From: Zelopaecilomyces penicillatus
Lineage: Eukaryota > Ascomycota > Sordariomycetes > Hypocreales > Pseudodiploosporaceae
Assembly: GCA_005765155.1 (NCBI GenBank)
Contig: VCCP01000003.1
Span: forward strand, 744,001 to 808,000
Direction of reading: 5' to 3'
DNA: 64,000 nucleotides
The notes beneath the pieces were generated by a model that saw only the letters and a list, made by a program, of their open reading frames with translations, made no database searches and was not told the origin of the DNA. Below, piece after piece: positions 48,094-60,267 of this stretch. Position 1 is the first letter of the stretch, and each line of letters starts with the position of its first letter. The position numbers and the translations under genes are program-made.

Positions 48094-48095
48094 AG

Positions 48096-51000
48096 ATGGG
48101 CTTCCTCACCAAAATAATCCAGTCTTCAAAGTCAAACAAGGTTGATGATTCGTTGTCAGATGTGAATTCGCCTTCCAAGGCGAACCCCTCCCCCAATGCC
48201 ACGGCGCTGGGGCCCAATGTCGTGGCAAATGTTGAGAACCCCAAAGTAGAGTGAGTATTAGATGTGGCATTAACGTACAGTATGGTGAATTTAATGCAAT
48301 CTGACGCATATTTTAGCATAGTTTTCCTACATGGCCTCACCGGCCATAGGGAAAAGACCTGGACCGCTGCAGGGGAAACTGAGCCTTGGCCCAAATCACT
48401 CCTTCCAGAGGACTTACCGACAGCTAGAATCATAACGTATGGCTACGACGCTGACGTGCTCCATCTGACCCGTGTTGCCGGCCAGAGCACAATCAGGGAA
48501 CACTCAAAGACACTAGTCAATGATCTCGGAGCACTCCGAATGGATGCCGTTGGACGGCCGATAATCTTCGTCGTACACAGCCTGGGGGGTCTCGTAATAC
48601 AGGATGCTCTTCTCATCTGCAGCAACCCAAACGACGAAGCCCAAACAGACATTCTTTCGTCCACATGCGGGATTGCCTTTCTCGGAACTCCCCATGCAGG
48701 GGCCGACTTGGAAAAGTTCGCAACGGCGGTGGCCAACGTTGTTAGTCTCGTTAAAAAGCCAAACAAGAGACTCTTACAAGTTCTCAACAAAAACTCCGAG
48801 GTTCTGGCAAATACCAAGGATGGATTCCATACCATGGTCTTGAGGCGTAATAAAGACGTCCAGGGCGGTCTAAAGCCCATTCAGCTCCATGTATTCATAG
48901 AAGAACAACCCGTGGATTTTCTAAAATGCGTAAGGTCTCCTTCATCTTCGCACGAAAGACAAACAACAATATGCTGACAAAATAGGCAGCGTGTCGTGGA
49001 ACCAGATTCAGCAAAAATACCAGGCTATAACTTTGACACCATTCCGGCAAATCACATGGACATGACAAAATTTGGCAAGGCGTCTGACCTGGGTTATAAC
49101 AGAATATTGAACAGGCTCAGGCGTTGGATTGGTGATGACATTATTGATGGTACTGTATCTCACTAACCCCTGTAGTTATATTCTGTAACGATTTTCTAAT
49201 GGAAGGTAGCCAAATAGATGATTCACTTGGCTTACAAACGGCGGCGCACTTGTGCTCTATTCTTAGAAACTTGCGCGTAGAGAGATCAAAATCGGAACCT
49301 CCAGACTTGGCGCAACAGATCTGTAAATTACCCGATATTGACAGGTCTTTGGAATGGTTCCTGTCTAGCCCTGAATATAAAGTATGGAGGCAAACAAGCA
49401 TTTCAAAACTCTTGGTTTCTGGAGACCATGGAGACGGGAAGACTGTCTTATTGTCTTATATTCTCAAAGGTTTCGCCCTGGAACATCTGCACAGAGCCGA
49501 TGTGGAGACTGTGTCTATCTTTTGCTCATCCACAGACACTGAGATGGGTTTAGCAGCATGTCTTGCCTACCAATTCCTTCAGAAAAGCAAAATTCGAGTC
49601 GAGGCTGCGCGGATGGAGGTTGCCGAGTTTCGGCGCCTTGCTGTGTCCTCCATTGCCACATATCTTCTATGGGACTTGCTGAATTCCTTAATCATTGCTG
49701 GGGGTGGTATTGAAACTGTTTTCATCATTGATGGAATTGACAAGCTCGACGAACACGTTAGAATAGCTTTTTTGGATCATCTTTCCCATATTATCAAAGA
49801 TGTTAGCGTAACATCCAGACCTATACGGGTGTTAATATCTTCACAAACCTACGAGAATATGGGGAGGGAACTGACCAATTATTTGATGATAGACAGAGAC
49901 AAGAAAAGAAGAGGTAGGCGATTAGTCGAGTTTATTAACTTTGCACTCTCTAACTATTTTCTCAAGGTTTCCTAAAGACAGTGGCATTCCAAGAATGGAA
50001 TGCAAGAGAAATTCGTGTAGACAAGGTTGAAGATGGCGGCAAGTGGCTTTCCTCCCACATCGAATATACACAGTGGATTGAGAGTACCACTTCATCGGCT
50101 CTGTGGCTAGAAGGGAAACCTGGAAGCGGGAAATCGACTCTAGCAAAGCGCATTGTAAGCAAATTAGAAGACAGGGAAAACGAACCCAGAAGCGCCATAC
50201 TCGGCAGCCCATCGATAGGAGAACAAGGTTGGACCTTCAACAACCCTAGAGACAAAAGCACCATCATTGCCAGATTCTACTACAGTTTCCGTGGGGGCCA
50301 CACCGAGACCTGCCACGAACTCATGCTCCGATCAATTGTGTACCAAATATGGAAAAATAACAGCCGGCTACATAAGTTCATTTGCGCTCTTTACCGACAG
50401 TCGCGGAAAGTCAATAATACCCACACCAGGGAAGAGATAGATTCGATCTGGGACTATGAAGGTCTCAAATTGATTTTGAGCTCCCTGCACAAGATTGACT
50501 TTCCCTTGAACGTCGTGATTGTGGTCGACGGAATGGATGAGTCTGACAACGACCGGAGGGCCGATGTGCTCCAATTTTTACTTGGTCTCGCGGCTCAGAA
50601 CAGTAATTGCATTGTCAAGGTGTTGATTGCCAGTCGACCGGAGAGCGACATTAATTCCCGATTAGGAAAAGCATGCTCGGGTCATATCATACTTCAGAAG
50701 GAGAACAAACAAGACATCGAATTGGTTGTGGACAAATGGATTGAACGAATGATATCCGAGCGCAACTGTAAAAGGGACACATTTCAATCTATCAAGGACT
50801 ACATAATTACAGAGTCTTTAGGGGTGTTCCTGTGGGTGACACTAGTCTTGAGAGACGTGGAACAGTGCGTCGTCAGAGGCGGCTACAGCAAAGCCGACCT
50901 TGACGAGAGAGTCCGTGGCCTCCCCAAGGAGCTTGGGGGAGAGAATGGCTTTTACAAACAGATGATACTCTCGTTGGTTGCTAACTGCCAAGAAGATAAA

Positions 51001-52273
51001 AAACAAGAGGAAAGAGGGCACAGGATATTTCAATGGGTGACCTTTGCGAAGCAACCTCTTTTAGTCGAAGAACTTCAGGATGTCTTGGCAACGCCTCATC
51101 GGTCACAGAAAGTGAGATTGTCCGGCTACGATCTTGAACAACACAAGCCACTTGAGTTGGATCATGGAATACTATCAGTTTGCGGAGGCCTTGTTGAGGT
51201 TAGTTATTATTTCTTTTTAAACTCCTTATATCATATGTGCTAAAGCTGTTTCTCGTTTCTTGCAGATACGAGACGTACCAAACTCTCGTAGAGTTGTTCA
51301 ACTGATACATCAAACTGCCCGAGAATTTCTGCTCCATGGAAACCAGCTGGCTCAGCCATACCATGTCGACCAAATCCAAGGAGATACAGAGATTGCAATC
51401 ACTTGTTGCCGCTTTATCCGGATCGTTTTCACAACAGCCGTTTTCCAGACGGAAGCTGACTCTGACTTTTCACTCGCTGAAAAGGTGGCAGAGCAGCTGT
51501 CAAACCAAGCAATGCTCATGTACGCCCTCACGAACTTTGGTAAACACCAAAATCACCTGGATGCCAATGGTGGTAACGACGAAGTTCACCTTGAGCTGGA
51601 AGATTTCGTTACAGAGCTTTCCAAAAAGCGCAAATCTTATGCTTTTCTGTTACTTTGGCAGTGGATTGAGACACTGATAAACTGGCCCAAGGAATTGGTC
51701 GTGGATGCAAACGAGACGGCAGCGGAAGGTTGTATAAATGCTGTGCTATCATATTGCCCCAGTGACGACGATGAACATCGCCTGGCTCATATCATGTCTG
51801 CTCTTCGAACAGACCTTCTTCACATACAAGCTGCAAGCGGACACTTGTCATTAAAAAGACGAGTTGTGCTTGAGATTGACGCAGACGTTAACGCGAAAAA
51901 CCACCATGGTCTTACGCCGCTCCTGCTGGCTGCGGCAAATGGACACACCGATTCAGCCTTTGTGCTATTTCAATACAACGCTGACTCCTCTACAATGAAT
52001 GGCGACCGTCAGACGCCGTTGTCGGTAGCAGCTGCAGAGGGACACGAGGACCTCGTCCGGCTGCTTTTCGATCATGGTGCTGATATCAACACAAAGGACA
52101 AGTATAGCCAGACCCTACTATCGCGGGCCGCCGCCGCAGGGCATGAGAAGACCGTACGGCTGCTTCTCAAGTTTGGTGTTGACATCGAAACAAAGGACAA
52201 GTGTGGTCAAACCCCGCTGTCGAGAGCTGCCGCAAACGGGCATGAGATGGTGGTCACAATGTTGGGAAGATAG
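48096..52273 (+). CDS. NLR-like protein: SesB-type hydrolase, two NTPase modules, ankyrin repeats
   Basis: Six exons (48096-48250, 48317-48929, 48990-49149, 49206-49913, 49982-51198, 51266-52273) join in phase at every junction to 1286 aa. Residues about 50-300 are an alpha/beta-hydrolase of the SesB type: V-F-L-H-G-L-T-G-H, D-A-D-V, nucleophile V-V-H-S-L-G-G-L (Ser near 138), G-T-P-H-A-G, and A-N-H-M-D-M-T-K-F. A first P-loop, G-D-H-G-D-G-K-T, is near 382 with F-I-I-D-G-I-D near 481. A second, G-K-P-G-S-G-K-S-T, is near 589 with V-V-D-G-M-D-E-S-D near 725. The C-terminus (about 1160-1286) holds nearly four 33-residue ankyrin repeats. Fungal NLRs of this type act in non-self recognition and programmed cell death. 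Two complete NTPase cores in one chain is unusual. The array is short and the last repeat is incomplete. Confidence 0.82.
51892..52260 (+). repeat. Coding 99-bp ankyrin repeats
   Basis: Units of 33 codons; the last two share long near-identical DNA stretches such as 'acaaaggacaagt' and the G-H-E block. Such internal similarity suggests recent duplication or exchange between repeats. Confidence 0.7.
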
Positions 52274-52790
52274 GACTCTTGGTAAAACCTGAGTAGGATG
52301 GGTTGTAACAAATATATTAGAGACAATAAAGCCAACCAGTAGCCGCGAGGTAACATTGACAGTTCTATAATGGATTACCAGCAGGTTGTTGTTCACTTGA
52401 TCGAGCCAATCTCTTGCATGCCACATTGAACGACTTGTTGTTAAAACAGTGGGCCGATTGGTCACTTGTTTCGGAGTGGAAGATTAATGGCAGCAGCTCG
52501 GGCTTCATAGAAGTTGCACACGTGGATTTCGGTGTCTGCGTCCAGCCCATGTTCACATACCGGAGCTGTCCAGACACCACTAGCAAGTCAAACATAAGAT
52601 TGCACCTGACATATATTCCTATCGAGAGTAGCAGTTATTATAATAGCAATCCAGTTGTATATTAGACTAGCATAGCTTAAGTACTTTCTTTGACCTTATT
52701 CAAGCAATATAACTAAAGGGGCGAGGTGTATTACATATTAGAGCAGCGGTGAGACGCGATAGTCTTGTCTCACCGGATATGGTTTGATCC

Positions 52791-53350
52791 TCATCTCTTG
52801 CTAATCCTCCTCCCCTCCCACGCTGAATTCAAGGTATACAGCTGGTTGTTGACTGTCACAACACCATTCATTTGGTTGTTGTTTACAACGCATGAATTGA
52901 TGATATCCCTGCTCTCTTGTTAGATTTGCCAAACTCAAAAAATCAATCTCGTCAATATTATAATACTCACTCTGTGGCAGCCTATAGTTCCATTGAATTC
53001 ACCGGTTAGCGCACACTCTGGTATAACTTTGTGGTGTATATGGCAAGGGGGGGGGGATATTGCTCATGCGAACATACCCAGCAGTCCTTGAATCCCTTTC
53101 CTGCGAACTTGTGTCGTTTTAAGCTAATCTTGGCCGTCCAGGTAATTCCGCCTCCTGGAAACACTTTTTCGACGTTTACTGTGCAATCCTGTTGATAGGG
53201 ACAATGGCTATTTGAACACATTCGATTGCGAGCATCTCGGTAGGCGTCGCCGACGTATCTGTTCAGTTCTGACGATTTTTCGCCAAAACAGTCCACTGCC
53301 GAGGCAGTAGCAACGAAAAGGCTTAGAATAGGGGCACTAAGGAACTTCAT
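52791..53350 (-). CDS. Small secreted cysteine-containing protein with an 11-nt microexon
   Basis: Predicted secreted protein of 133 aa. Exon 1 (53350-53078) begins with a clear signal peptide (M-K-F-L-S-A-P-I-L-S-L-F-V-A-T-A-S-A, cleavage likely near residue 18). A GTATGT donor is followed by an 11-nt exon (52981-52971), a GTGAGT donor, and exon 3 (52908-52791). Both introns have CTAAC branch words. The joined C-terminus reads D-C-W-A-A-T-E-D-I-I-N-S-C-V, then a V-N-N-Q-L-Y-T-L strand. This D-C-x-x-A...I-I-x-x-C pattern is common in small fungal secreted proteins. The mature chain has six cysteines. Without the microexon the frame runs on into intron sequence and ends at 53006. Role unknown; effector-like by size and secretion. 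Confidence 0.65.
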
Positions 53351-55405
53351 TTTGAGGATGTATAAGAGGAGTAGTCGTTGTGATTTCTGAATTGTTTTGT
53401 GTGAAATGCGGCGGTTGGCTTGGGATTCGGAGACTCTGATCCAACGTCCTGCTCATGCTTTATACACCATTTTCAAGAGCCCCTTGGATACAGAAGGTAC
53501 TGTTTGAACTTCATTCCATTTCTAGTAATATTATTCATTCTTAAGTGATCGGCATTGATTTCTAGATAAACAGATTCTGGGTCCTCGTCCCAGCCGCGGA
53601 AAGGCTGCGATGACATTGAACAGCTTTCTAAGTATAGGTATAGACGGACAGCACTACAACCCAAAGTGGTATCATGATGCTGGAGGCTCAGTGCGCTACG
53701 GTATCGTGTCTCACTTTGTTCAAAGAAGTGGTAACTACTATATCTATCTAGTAGCGGATAAAAAGAAAAACACGGCAGAAGTGGATGAATGAAGCTACGC
53801 TGGTGAGATTCTGAGACTTCAGCTTCAGGCGGGCGCTCTGGTGGCTGGCGTGGTGGTCGCAAGCCACCACCCCACAGATGCTCGATTCCCCATGGGTGAA
53901 GCCCAATGGCGATCATTGCTATCGCATCAGGAGATTGATGTATAAACAAATGAACATATCGCCTGGACTGCATCAGCCCTATTAGTGGCCCAGCCAACGA
54001 AACTAGAGAATTCACAGACCGTCAGCCCCCAAAATGTAAGACAAATTACCCGCCAATGAGATCTACAGTGGCGCTACAGTGACACTGACTTGTTAATAGC
54101 CTGATGGGAAGTAGGGGGCCGGAGGTTCTCTATGGGGAAGCATTATTCGAAGCTGACATGTAGTCGGTTGCGTTAGGCGTCGTAATTTCGCCTGTTGTTC
54201 GCTCCCATGTAGTTCTGAGTTTGTCAAACGGTGCTCTACCATCCAATTGAAGTGTTAGGCGACATAGGCCCTTGAAAGTACGATAATAAATATGACGAGC
54301 AGGCCAAAAAGATTACTTGATCCTTGATGCTGACATGGTAGGGAGCAAAGCTGAAGAGCTTGGACTGGTGGCTCTAGAATCTATCATGTAAACCTAACCA
54401 TTGTATGTCAACTATTAGACCCAGACAGGGCACTTAAGGAACCCGGGTCAAAACGTTTATACCGTAGTAGGACAGTATTAGAGGGGATCTCTTTTATTAC
54501 TACTGGCATCCATCCATATAGGATGCCAGCATTTTACCCACGTTATGCCATAGACATGTCAAAGAGCAATAAATATTGCATTTAATGAGCTCCACAGTCG
54601 TATTGACTGGTCTGTTCATAGTGAATGAAAATTGGATGGGCTAGTTTTGGGAAATATAGCATGCAACTCCACGTTCTCTCTCACTGTTCCCCGCCAACCT
54701 CACCCACCGCTCATACCGCCAAACCTGGCAAAAATACTGACAAAGAAGAACAAAAAACATACAACAGCCGGTGTTCGCTGGTCGTCACCGACCCAACTAC
54801 TAATCTGCCGGTTAGAGGTTTGTCTATGGGAGAGCGGACGGGATCCCGAATTTTCCGCTACCTGTGGTCGTATGTGGTGGTTGAGGTTTTAGATGGCTTT
54901 ATAAAGCCCTCGAGGCCAAACCACAGAATCGAGAAGACCAGATATAACCAAAAACAGAAACACACACAACAGCCGGCATTCGCTAGTCGTCATTCACACA
55001 ACTACTAATCTAGAAGTATGTTATCAATAGTACTTTTAGTCGCTCATAAACTTCATCCAAGGATGCTGTTAATAGTGCAGAGAATTGGGCGACGATGAAC
55101 CAAATCCAAATGTCTGTTGCAAGTTGCAAGTTGCAAGGCACATAGTCTTGAAAGCCACCCAACCGTCATGCCTTATATTGAAGCTAACGCACGTCGGATT
55201 ACTAACCGGAGCTATCCAGACAACCACACCAAGCCACCATTGAACCCCTCCACTAATACCCCAACTCCAACATCAACTGATCACACCATCCGAGATCGGG
55301 TTTCCACGATATTCAAATGCCAGAGTCTCTGTCTTTTTAGGTCCTCAGCTCCGCCGCCTTTTGGACATGTAATCTCCTGTACAATCACTCAACCTCTTCT
55401 CCACC
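53351..55405. other. Gene-free stretch at the accessory/core boundary
   Basis: A 180-codon minus frame (53473-54015) and small plus frames show no motif or intron support. Nothing else is visible. The region separates the variable genes to the left from the housekeeping block to the right. Confidence 0.4.
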
Positions 55406-56206
55406 ATGTCCCGCAAGGGCGTCGGCATCGGCGCCTTCGACCGGTCACGCATCACATCCGCCCAGTTCGCCTCCCACGGCTCCTCCCTCCGAGCAACCAA
55501 CGCACAAGCTCTAGAAACCCAGCTCTCCGTCTTCCGCTCCGTCCTCCAGCAATTTGCGCAGACCCACGCCAAAGATATCCGCTCGAACCCGTCGTTCCGC
55601 GCCCAGTTTGCGCGCATGTGCAGCGCCATCGGCGTCGACCCCCTAGCCAGCAGCAACAGCAACAACAGCGGCAGCGGAGGAGGTGCAGGCGGTGGTTCTA
55701 TATGGGCGCAGCTGTTAGGCAAGACCGTCAACGACTTTTACTTTGAACTCGCCGTCCGCGTTGTCGAAGTCTGCGGCGCCACACGCGGCGAGAACGGCGG
55801 CCTCATCGGCCTCAAGGAAGTACGGGAGCGGGTATCCCGCGGCCGTATGGAAGGCGCCAGCGAAATCACAGACGACGACGTCCGGCGCGCCGTGGAGACG
55901 CTGCGCCCGCTGGGGGGAAGCTACGGCGTCGTGACAGTCGGGCGTAAGGAATACGTGCGCAGCGTGCCGCGCGAGCTGAGCAACGACCAGGCCAGCGTCG
56001 TCGAAGCCGCGCAGGTGCTTGGGTTTGTGAGCGTGGGCATGCTGCGGGATAATCTGGGCTGGGAGCATGCGCGGTGTCGGACTGTGATTGATGATCTTGT
56101 GGCGGGGGGTATGTTGTGGGTGGATAAGCAGACGCGCGGGGAGTGGGAGTATTGGAGTCCTGGGTTTATGGTTGATACTGGAGGTGATGCGAATAGAAGT
56201 GAGTGA
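55406..56206 (+). CDS. SNF8: ESCRT-II subunit SNF8/VPS22
   Basis: Component of endosomal ESCRT-II, which sorts ubiquitinated membrane proteins into multivesicular bodies. A single exon of 266 aa starts at an ATG in good context (ccaccATGtc). It opens with the diagnostic S-R-K-G-V-G-I-G-A-F and then an N-terminal coiled region (L-E-T-Q-L-S-V-F-R-S-V-L-Q-Q-F). The core has F-A-R-M-C-S-A-I-G-V-D-P-L, a low-complexity Ser/Asn/Gly insert of about 20 residues (about 80-100), W-A-Q-L-L-G, F-Y-F-E-L-A-V-R-V-V-E-V-C and the two winged-helix domains ending in G-E-W-E-Y-W-S-P-G-F. Length is normal for the family; the Ser/Gly insert is a lineage-specific loop. Confidence 0.93.
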   Translation: MSRKGVGIGAFDRSRITSAQFASHGSSLRATNAQALETQLSVFRSVLQQFAQTHAKDIRSNPSFRAQFARMCSAIGVDPLASSNSNNSGSGGGAGGGSIWAQLLGKTVNDFYFELAVRVVEVCGATRGENGGLIGLKEVRERVSRGRMEGASEITDDDVRRAVETLRPLGGSYGVVTVGRKEYVRSVPRELSNDQASVVEAAQVLGFVSVGMLRDNLGWEHARCRTVIDDLVAGGMLWVDKQTRGEWEYWSPGFMVDTGGDANRSE

Positions 56207-57366
56207 GGAAGTAAGTCAGTTAGTGGATGATGGTAAGGCAAACAAAAGAATCATCTCGTGGGATGAAGACGAGACGGGAAGATATCTCTGATATGGTCGA
56301 TACCTCATTGTCAGGATGCTCTACCAAGGCTTTGAATCACACTGGGAATGGGAAGCCCGCCAGGAACGACGATGTAATTGGATAACCACGACTGAGTTAC
56401 ATGCATCAGTGTCACCTTCGAGATCAGCAACATATTCGACCTCTGTGGCTTGCCTTGGGTATACATATACCAGGAAGGAAGAGAGGGAAAGCCACGATAT
56501 AACCTCACTGACACTTACAAGCATCCCCCAAACCACGTCACCTTGGGTGGCCTGGATGGGATGTAAGTCAAAACTCATCGCACAACGCTGGACACACGTT
56601 TCAGAAACCATTGTCTACTCCCATTTCAGTTGTTGACCTGGGTAGCGGCGAAAGAGAACAATTAAATGTCTACATGACGGATCTGTTATCACTTGGAGAA
56701 TATATCGACTTCCCAATATATGTCAATCTAACTCGACGACATGAGACTTCCTATAAAGCAGGTTTTTCACAAGCACATTTAGAACCTCCCAGACAAAGAG
56801 TGTTCAACTACTTGTTCCGAGAGCAGAGTTATTAGTACATCAAAGTTCATAGATAGCTTCAGCCTCAATGGGCTCTATCTACTTTACTACCTTGACACAA
56901 TACACACCACATGTTTCAAAAAAAGAAAAAAAAAAGGACCACAAATTTCGCAACCAAAGTTCAAACCTTTATACAGAGAGCATCTAAACCAGTCGAGAAT
57001 AGTCATTAACTAACGCACCAACACGCGCCGCCTGTTTCCACTTCGTTCTCCCATCCTTCTCTTGTGTACAGGACAAACACCTAAGCAGTCGCCGAGGACC
57101 TCCGCACTGGTGTAAAACATTTGATGCGTACAAGACCTCCCAGAAGGGGTGGAGAATATGCCAGGAACAATTGCAGTCCAATTCATCCCATTTCGGACGG
57201 GATGGACGTATATGCAGATTCCCGCAAACTTGTCTCCTCAAATGTCGCCACTCAGAACGGCCATCACAGCTCCATCTTTTTCAAAATCCTTCAACCACAT
57301 TTCATTCACATAACCTTTCTTTACAGCCAACAGTACAGATACACCTTCCCAAAGTGGTGAAATCGT
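56207..57366. other. Intergenic region after SNF8
   Basis: Short overlapping frames without motifs. A poly-A run near 56919-56936. Likely 3' sequences of the two convergent flanking genes. Confidence 0.4.
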
Positions 57367-58510
57367 TTAGTAGTTGGGGTTAGGACCGCCCATTGGTCCC
57401 GGCGGAGGGTAGTCTTCGGGACGGTTCATGGTGTTCATGTTGTTGTTGTTAATGTTGTTGCCACGGTAGTCGCGGGGGTCTCGGTTATCTCGGCTCTCGC
57501 CAAAGTGCTTCTTGCGCAGGGCCGTGAGACGCTTCTTCTTGGTGACGGTGTTGATGTATGTCCCGATCACGAATGAGACCAAGTTAAAGAACGGAACCCA
57601 CAGCTGGTCGGGGAGGAATTGCTGGGCAAAGGCCAGGCAAAGAGGCGACGTGAGCCAAGAAATCTTCATGACTCTCCAGAAGCCAACCTTGACTGTGGCG
57701 CGAACCTGGTGGAATGTTCGAGCGCCAGCGATCAGCGCCATGGCAACCAGATAGATGCTGTTCTGGATAGGAGCGATCTGGTGAAGCTGTCAGTATTGCA
57801 TTCTGGCGGCGACTCGACTGTGAAGATACGCGAAGCTAGATGGAATGGCGTCATAGAATAGGGGAATACATCCAAAAACTTACCAGCAGGTTGCTGACGA
57901 TGATCTGCAAAATCTTGGCACGAAGGCTGATGCGGCCGCGGAAAATCTTCTGAAGGAGCCAGATGAGGAAGTGGCCCAGCGGCGCGCTGACCAGAGAGCC
58001 ATAGGCAGCCATCTTAGGTACACGCGAGGTGAAGTAGTTGCCGTTCTTGTTTCGGTCCTTGGCGAGCCACGAAGCAATGAGCTCCTGGGCACCGGCAAGT
58101 GTACCAGCGGTAAGCATCTTGGTACGCAGCGGGTTCGACTCGAGTTGCTTGATGTAAACCTATATTCTCAAAACACATTGCCCCCGTCATCAGCCAACGT
58201 TGGTCTGGATGGTAAAGGAGCCATTCATCCATCGAAAAAAACGTACCGCCAAGTAGCCCTTGCTGCCGGCCATTTCCTTCCCGCCGGTCAGAGCCGTGCC
58301 AATGGCTTCGGCAATTGGATGCTTGCCACTGGTGCCAGGGAGAATACCCGTCCTCTCGGTGAAGGTTTGGCCAACCTTTTCGGCAGCATGCTCAGCAGCC
58401 TTTCCGGCAGCCATGCCGGCAACACCAGAGCCCACCGTAGAGCCTACAGTGGCGCCGACACTTTCCGTCGTTTGGCGGATCGTGTCCTGCACAAACTTGA
58501 CCGACGACAT
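57367..58510 (-). CDS. Mpv17/PMP22-family membrane protein
   Basis: Small integral protein of peroxisomal or mitochondrial inner membranes. Exons 58510-58247, 58159-57884 and 57777-57367 join in phase 0 to 316 aa. An in-frame ATG at 58579 would add 23 residues. The N-terminal third is Ala/Gly-rich (V-G-S-T-V-G-S-G-V-A-G-M-A-A-G). The family core starts at the second exon: Y-I-K-Q-L-E-S-N-P-L-R-T-K-M-L-T-A-G, then Y-G-S-L-V-S-A-P-L-G-H-F-L, and in the third exon F-W-R-V-M-K-I-S-W-L-T-S-P and V-P-F-F-N-L-V-S-F-V-I-G-T-Y-I-N-T. About four hydrophobic segments are present. The C-terminal tail is Asn/Pro-rich. It faces SNF8 tail to tail. Confidence 0.82.
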
Positions 58511-58579
58511 CGTTGCGGTTGCGACGTCGGGCGTTGCGAAGGGGGTTATTGTTTTGTCGCTGCGGGTTGTCAGGTGCAC

Positions 58580-60130
58580 GGCGGTGGAGGCGGGTTCAGG
58601 AACCTCGTCACGATTCGGCGGAGGGGAGTCTGGGGATCGAGCAACGCGACAGCAGGATGATTAGCAGATGCAAACGGGTCGGGCTGCAGAGGGCTTTGGG
58701 TGCAATTGAGGCTGTCGAGGTGCCTGGCTTGGGCCAATGGATTTGTTTACACGACGAGACACTGGGCAAACCAGAGCTTGTTGCGCAGTGTGGGCCTCTC
58801 GCAGGCGCAGTTTCCCCCAGCACTTTTCGACTGCCTCGGCAAAGGAGAATCTCTGCTCCGACGCGCCAATGGACTGTGATGCGTGCGTGCTGCGAATAGC
58901 TCCTTTTCTGGCAATGGCAAATGCGAGAGATAGGGGGGGGCGTAGGTTTCTGCGTGAAAGAATAACTCACCGAATCCAAACGTCGATATCCTCCGTGGTG
59001 GTGAACGTGGCGTGTCGGTGTTAGATGCAGATGGCTGGAGGGGGGAGGGAGGTTGGGCGAGCTGGCGGCTGACACGGATGGGATGGAATGGGTTGGGGGG
59101 AGGCACGGGTACTTGGAAGCTCTCGCTGCGGATGGCAATGTTTGGACGCGTTGTTCTCCGTAGTGCTGTCAATGACGGCTGTTGTGGCCGTGACCCAGGT
59201 ACGAACACCCACTGTCCTCTCACTGTACAGAGGTTCCGCGCGCTACTGTAGGTGCCTGCAGGTGTGCCTTGGTAGCTACAAATGTCTGAATGTACCTGCA
59301 AGTGTTCCCACGCGCCTCGTCGTGCGCAAAGACACACACGCCATCATTATACCATAGTACCTATTTCTACAGAGGGCACCGCCCCATATCAATTGCACCA
59401 GGCATCGTCCAGTACCTGCAAACGAGGACGCAGGGCACGCAAACAAGGGCCAGAAGTCCGTAATTGCAGCTCGAGGGCGGCCGCGGTGGCGCTGTATAGT
59501 GGATGTGTGGATGGGCGTCCAAGCTCCCTTTTTTGTTTGGGTGCAAAGTAGCAGCGAGACGGAGAACTTGGGCCGAGCGAGGAGGCGAAACGACGGCGTG
59601 AGAGCTCAATGGCGTCTGTGATTGGCTGGACTTGGTCGCATTCCCCAGAATTGCCTTTTCCACAGCAACGGCGGTACTTCGAATTAGTACCGAATACAAA
59701 GATGGAGCAGCTTCCAGGCTATCACCGAACTCGTATAGGATGAATACAATGTGCAACTTGGTTGTCTTTGGGGAAACTCGCGTCTCTCTATTCATGCGTG
59801 AAAGAAGTATATAATTCGTCCATCATTGATAATAACACGAATCTTCACGGTCTTATCATGTTGTGACCAAGGGAGCACATCCATCCAATAAGAGTGACGT
59901 GCCTGGTGGGCTAATCAACCGCACTGGCATGTACCTTACTCAAAGTATCCGTACCTGCTACCGCATCCAGCCCGTCCAATGTAAACAAAACAAAACAATC
60001 GTCGCCCAACCCAACGCATTTGTTCACTGTATTGCGAACCATAATTTACCGTTAATTATCCACTTCACTCTTCCTATCCTACCGCCACACCAACCAACTG
60101 CTCGGTTTCACTAATACTGCTCGTATACTA
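58580..60130. other. Gene-free stretch
   Basis: Upstream region of the Mpv17-family gene. The overlapping frames at 58608-59795 are GC-composition artefacts without motifs. No gene supported up to the transposon boundary. Confidence 0.4.
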
Positions 60131-60173
60131 AGTCAAAGCACCCTATGTGCAACCACACCCCACGTGCAACCAC
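60131..60173 (+). repeat. Left terminal inverted repeat of the pogo-like element
   Basis: Begins agtcaaagcaccctatgtgc; matches the reverse complement of 62828-62870 at 42 of 43 positions. The single difference is a G/A within a former CG. Confidence 0.9.
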
Positions 60174-60267
60174 GAAAAAATGCCTCACAACACCACAACG
60201 CTCTGTGCAAAGGTGCAAAAAAACACACAACAACAACGCCAATATAGCTATTTCTGGTGTTTTCTAG

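Larger units (their letters stand above)
46932..48095. other. Gene-free stretch with 178-bp-offset direct repeat
   Basis: No gene supported; minus frames at 46599-47177 are shadows of the transporter. The direct repeat (47230-47560) and the C-rich tract before the NLR-like gene are listed separately. Confidence 0.45.

Noticed and set aside
53473..54015. 180-codon minus-strand frame
   Set aside because: No signal peptide, motif or intron pattern; amino acid use is not protein-like.
55117..55746. 209-codon plus-strand open frame
   Set aside because: Overlaps the start of SNF8 in another frame, is Pro/Arg-rich and reflects GC-biased codons only.
58747..59337. 196-codon minus-strand frame upstream of the Mpv17-family gene
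   Set aside because: Overlapping frames on both strands, no motif, no consistent start; composition artefact.
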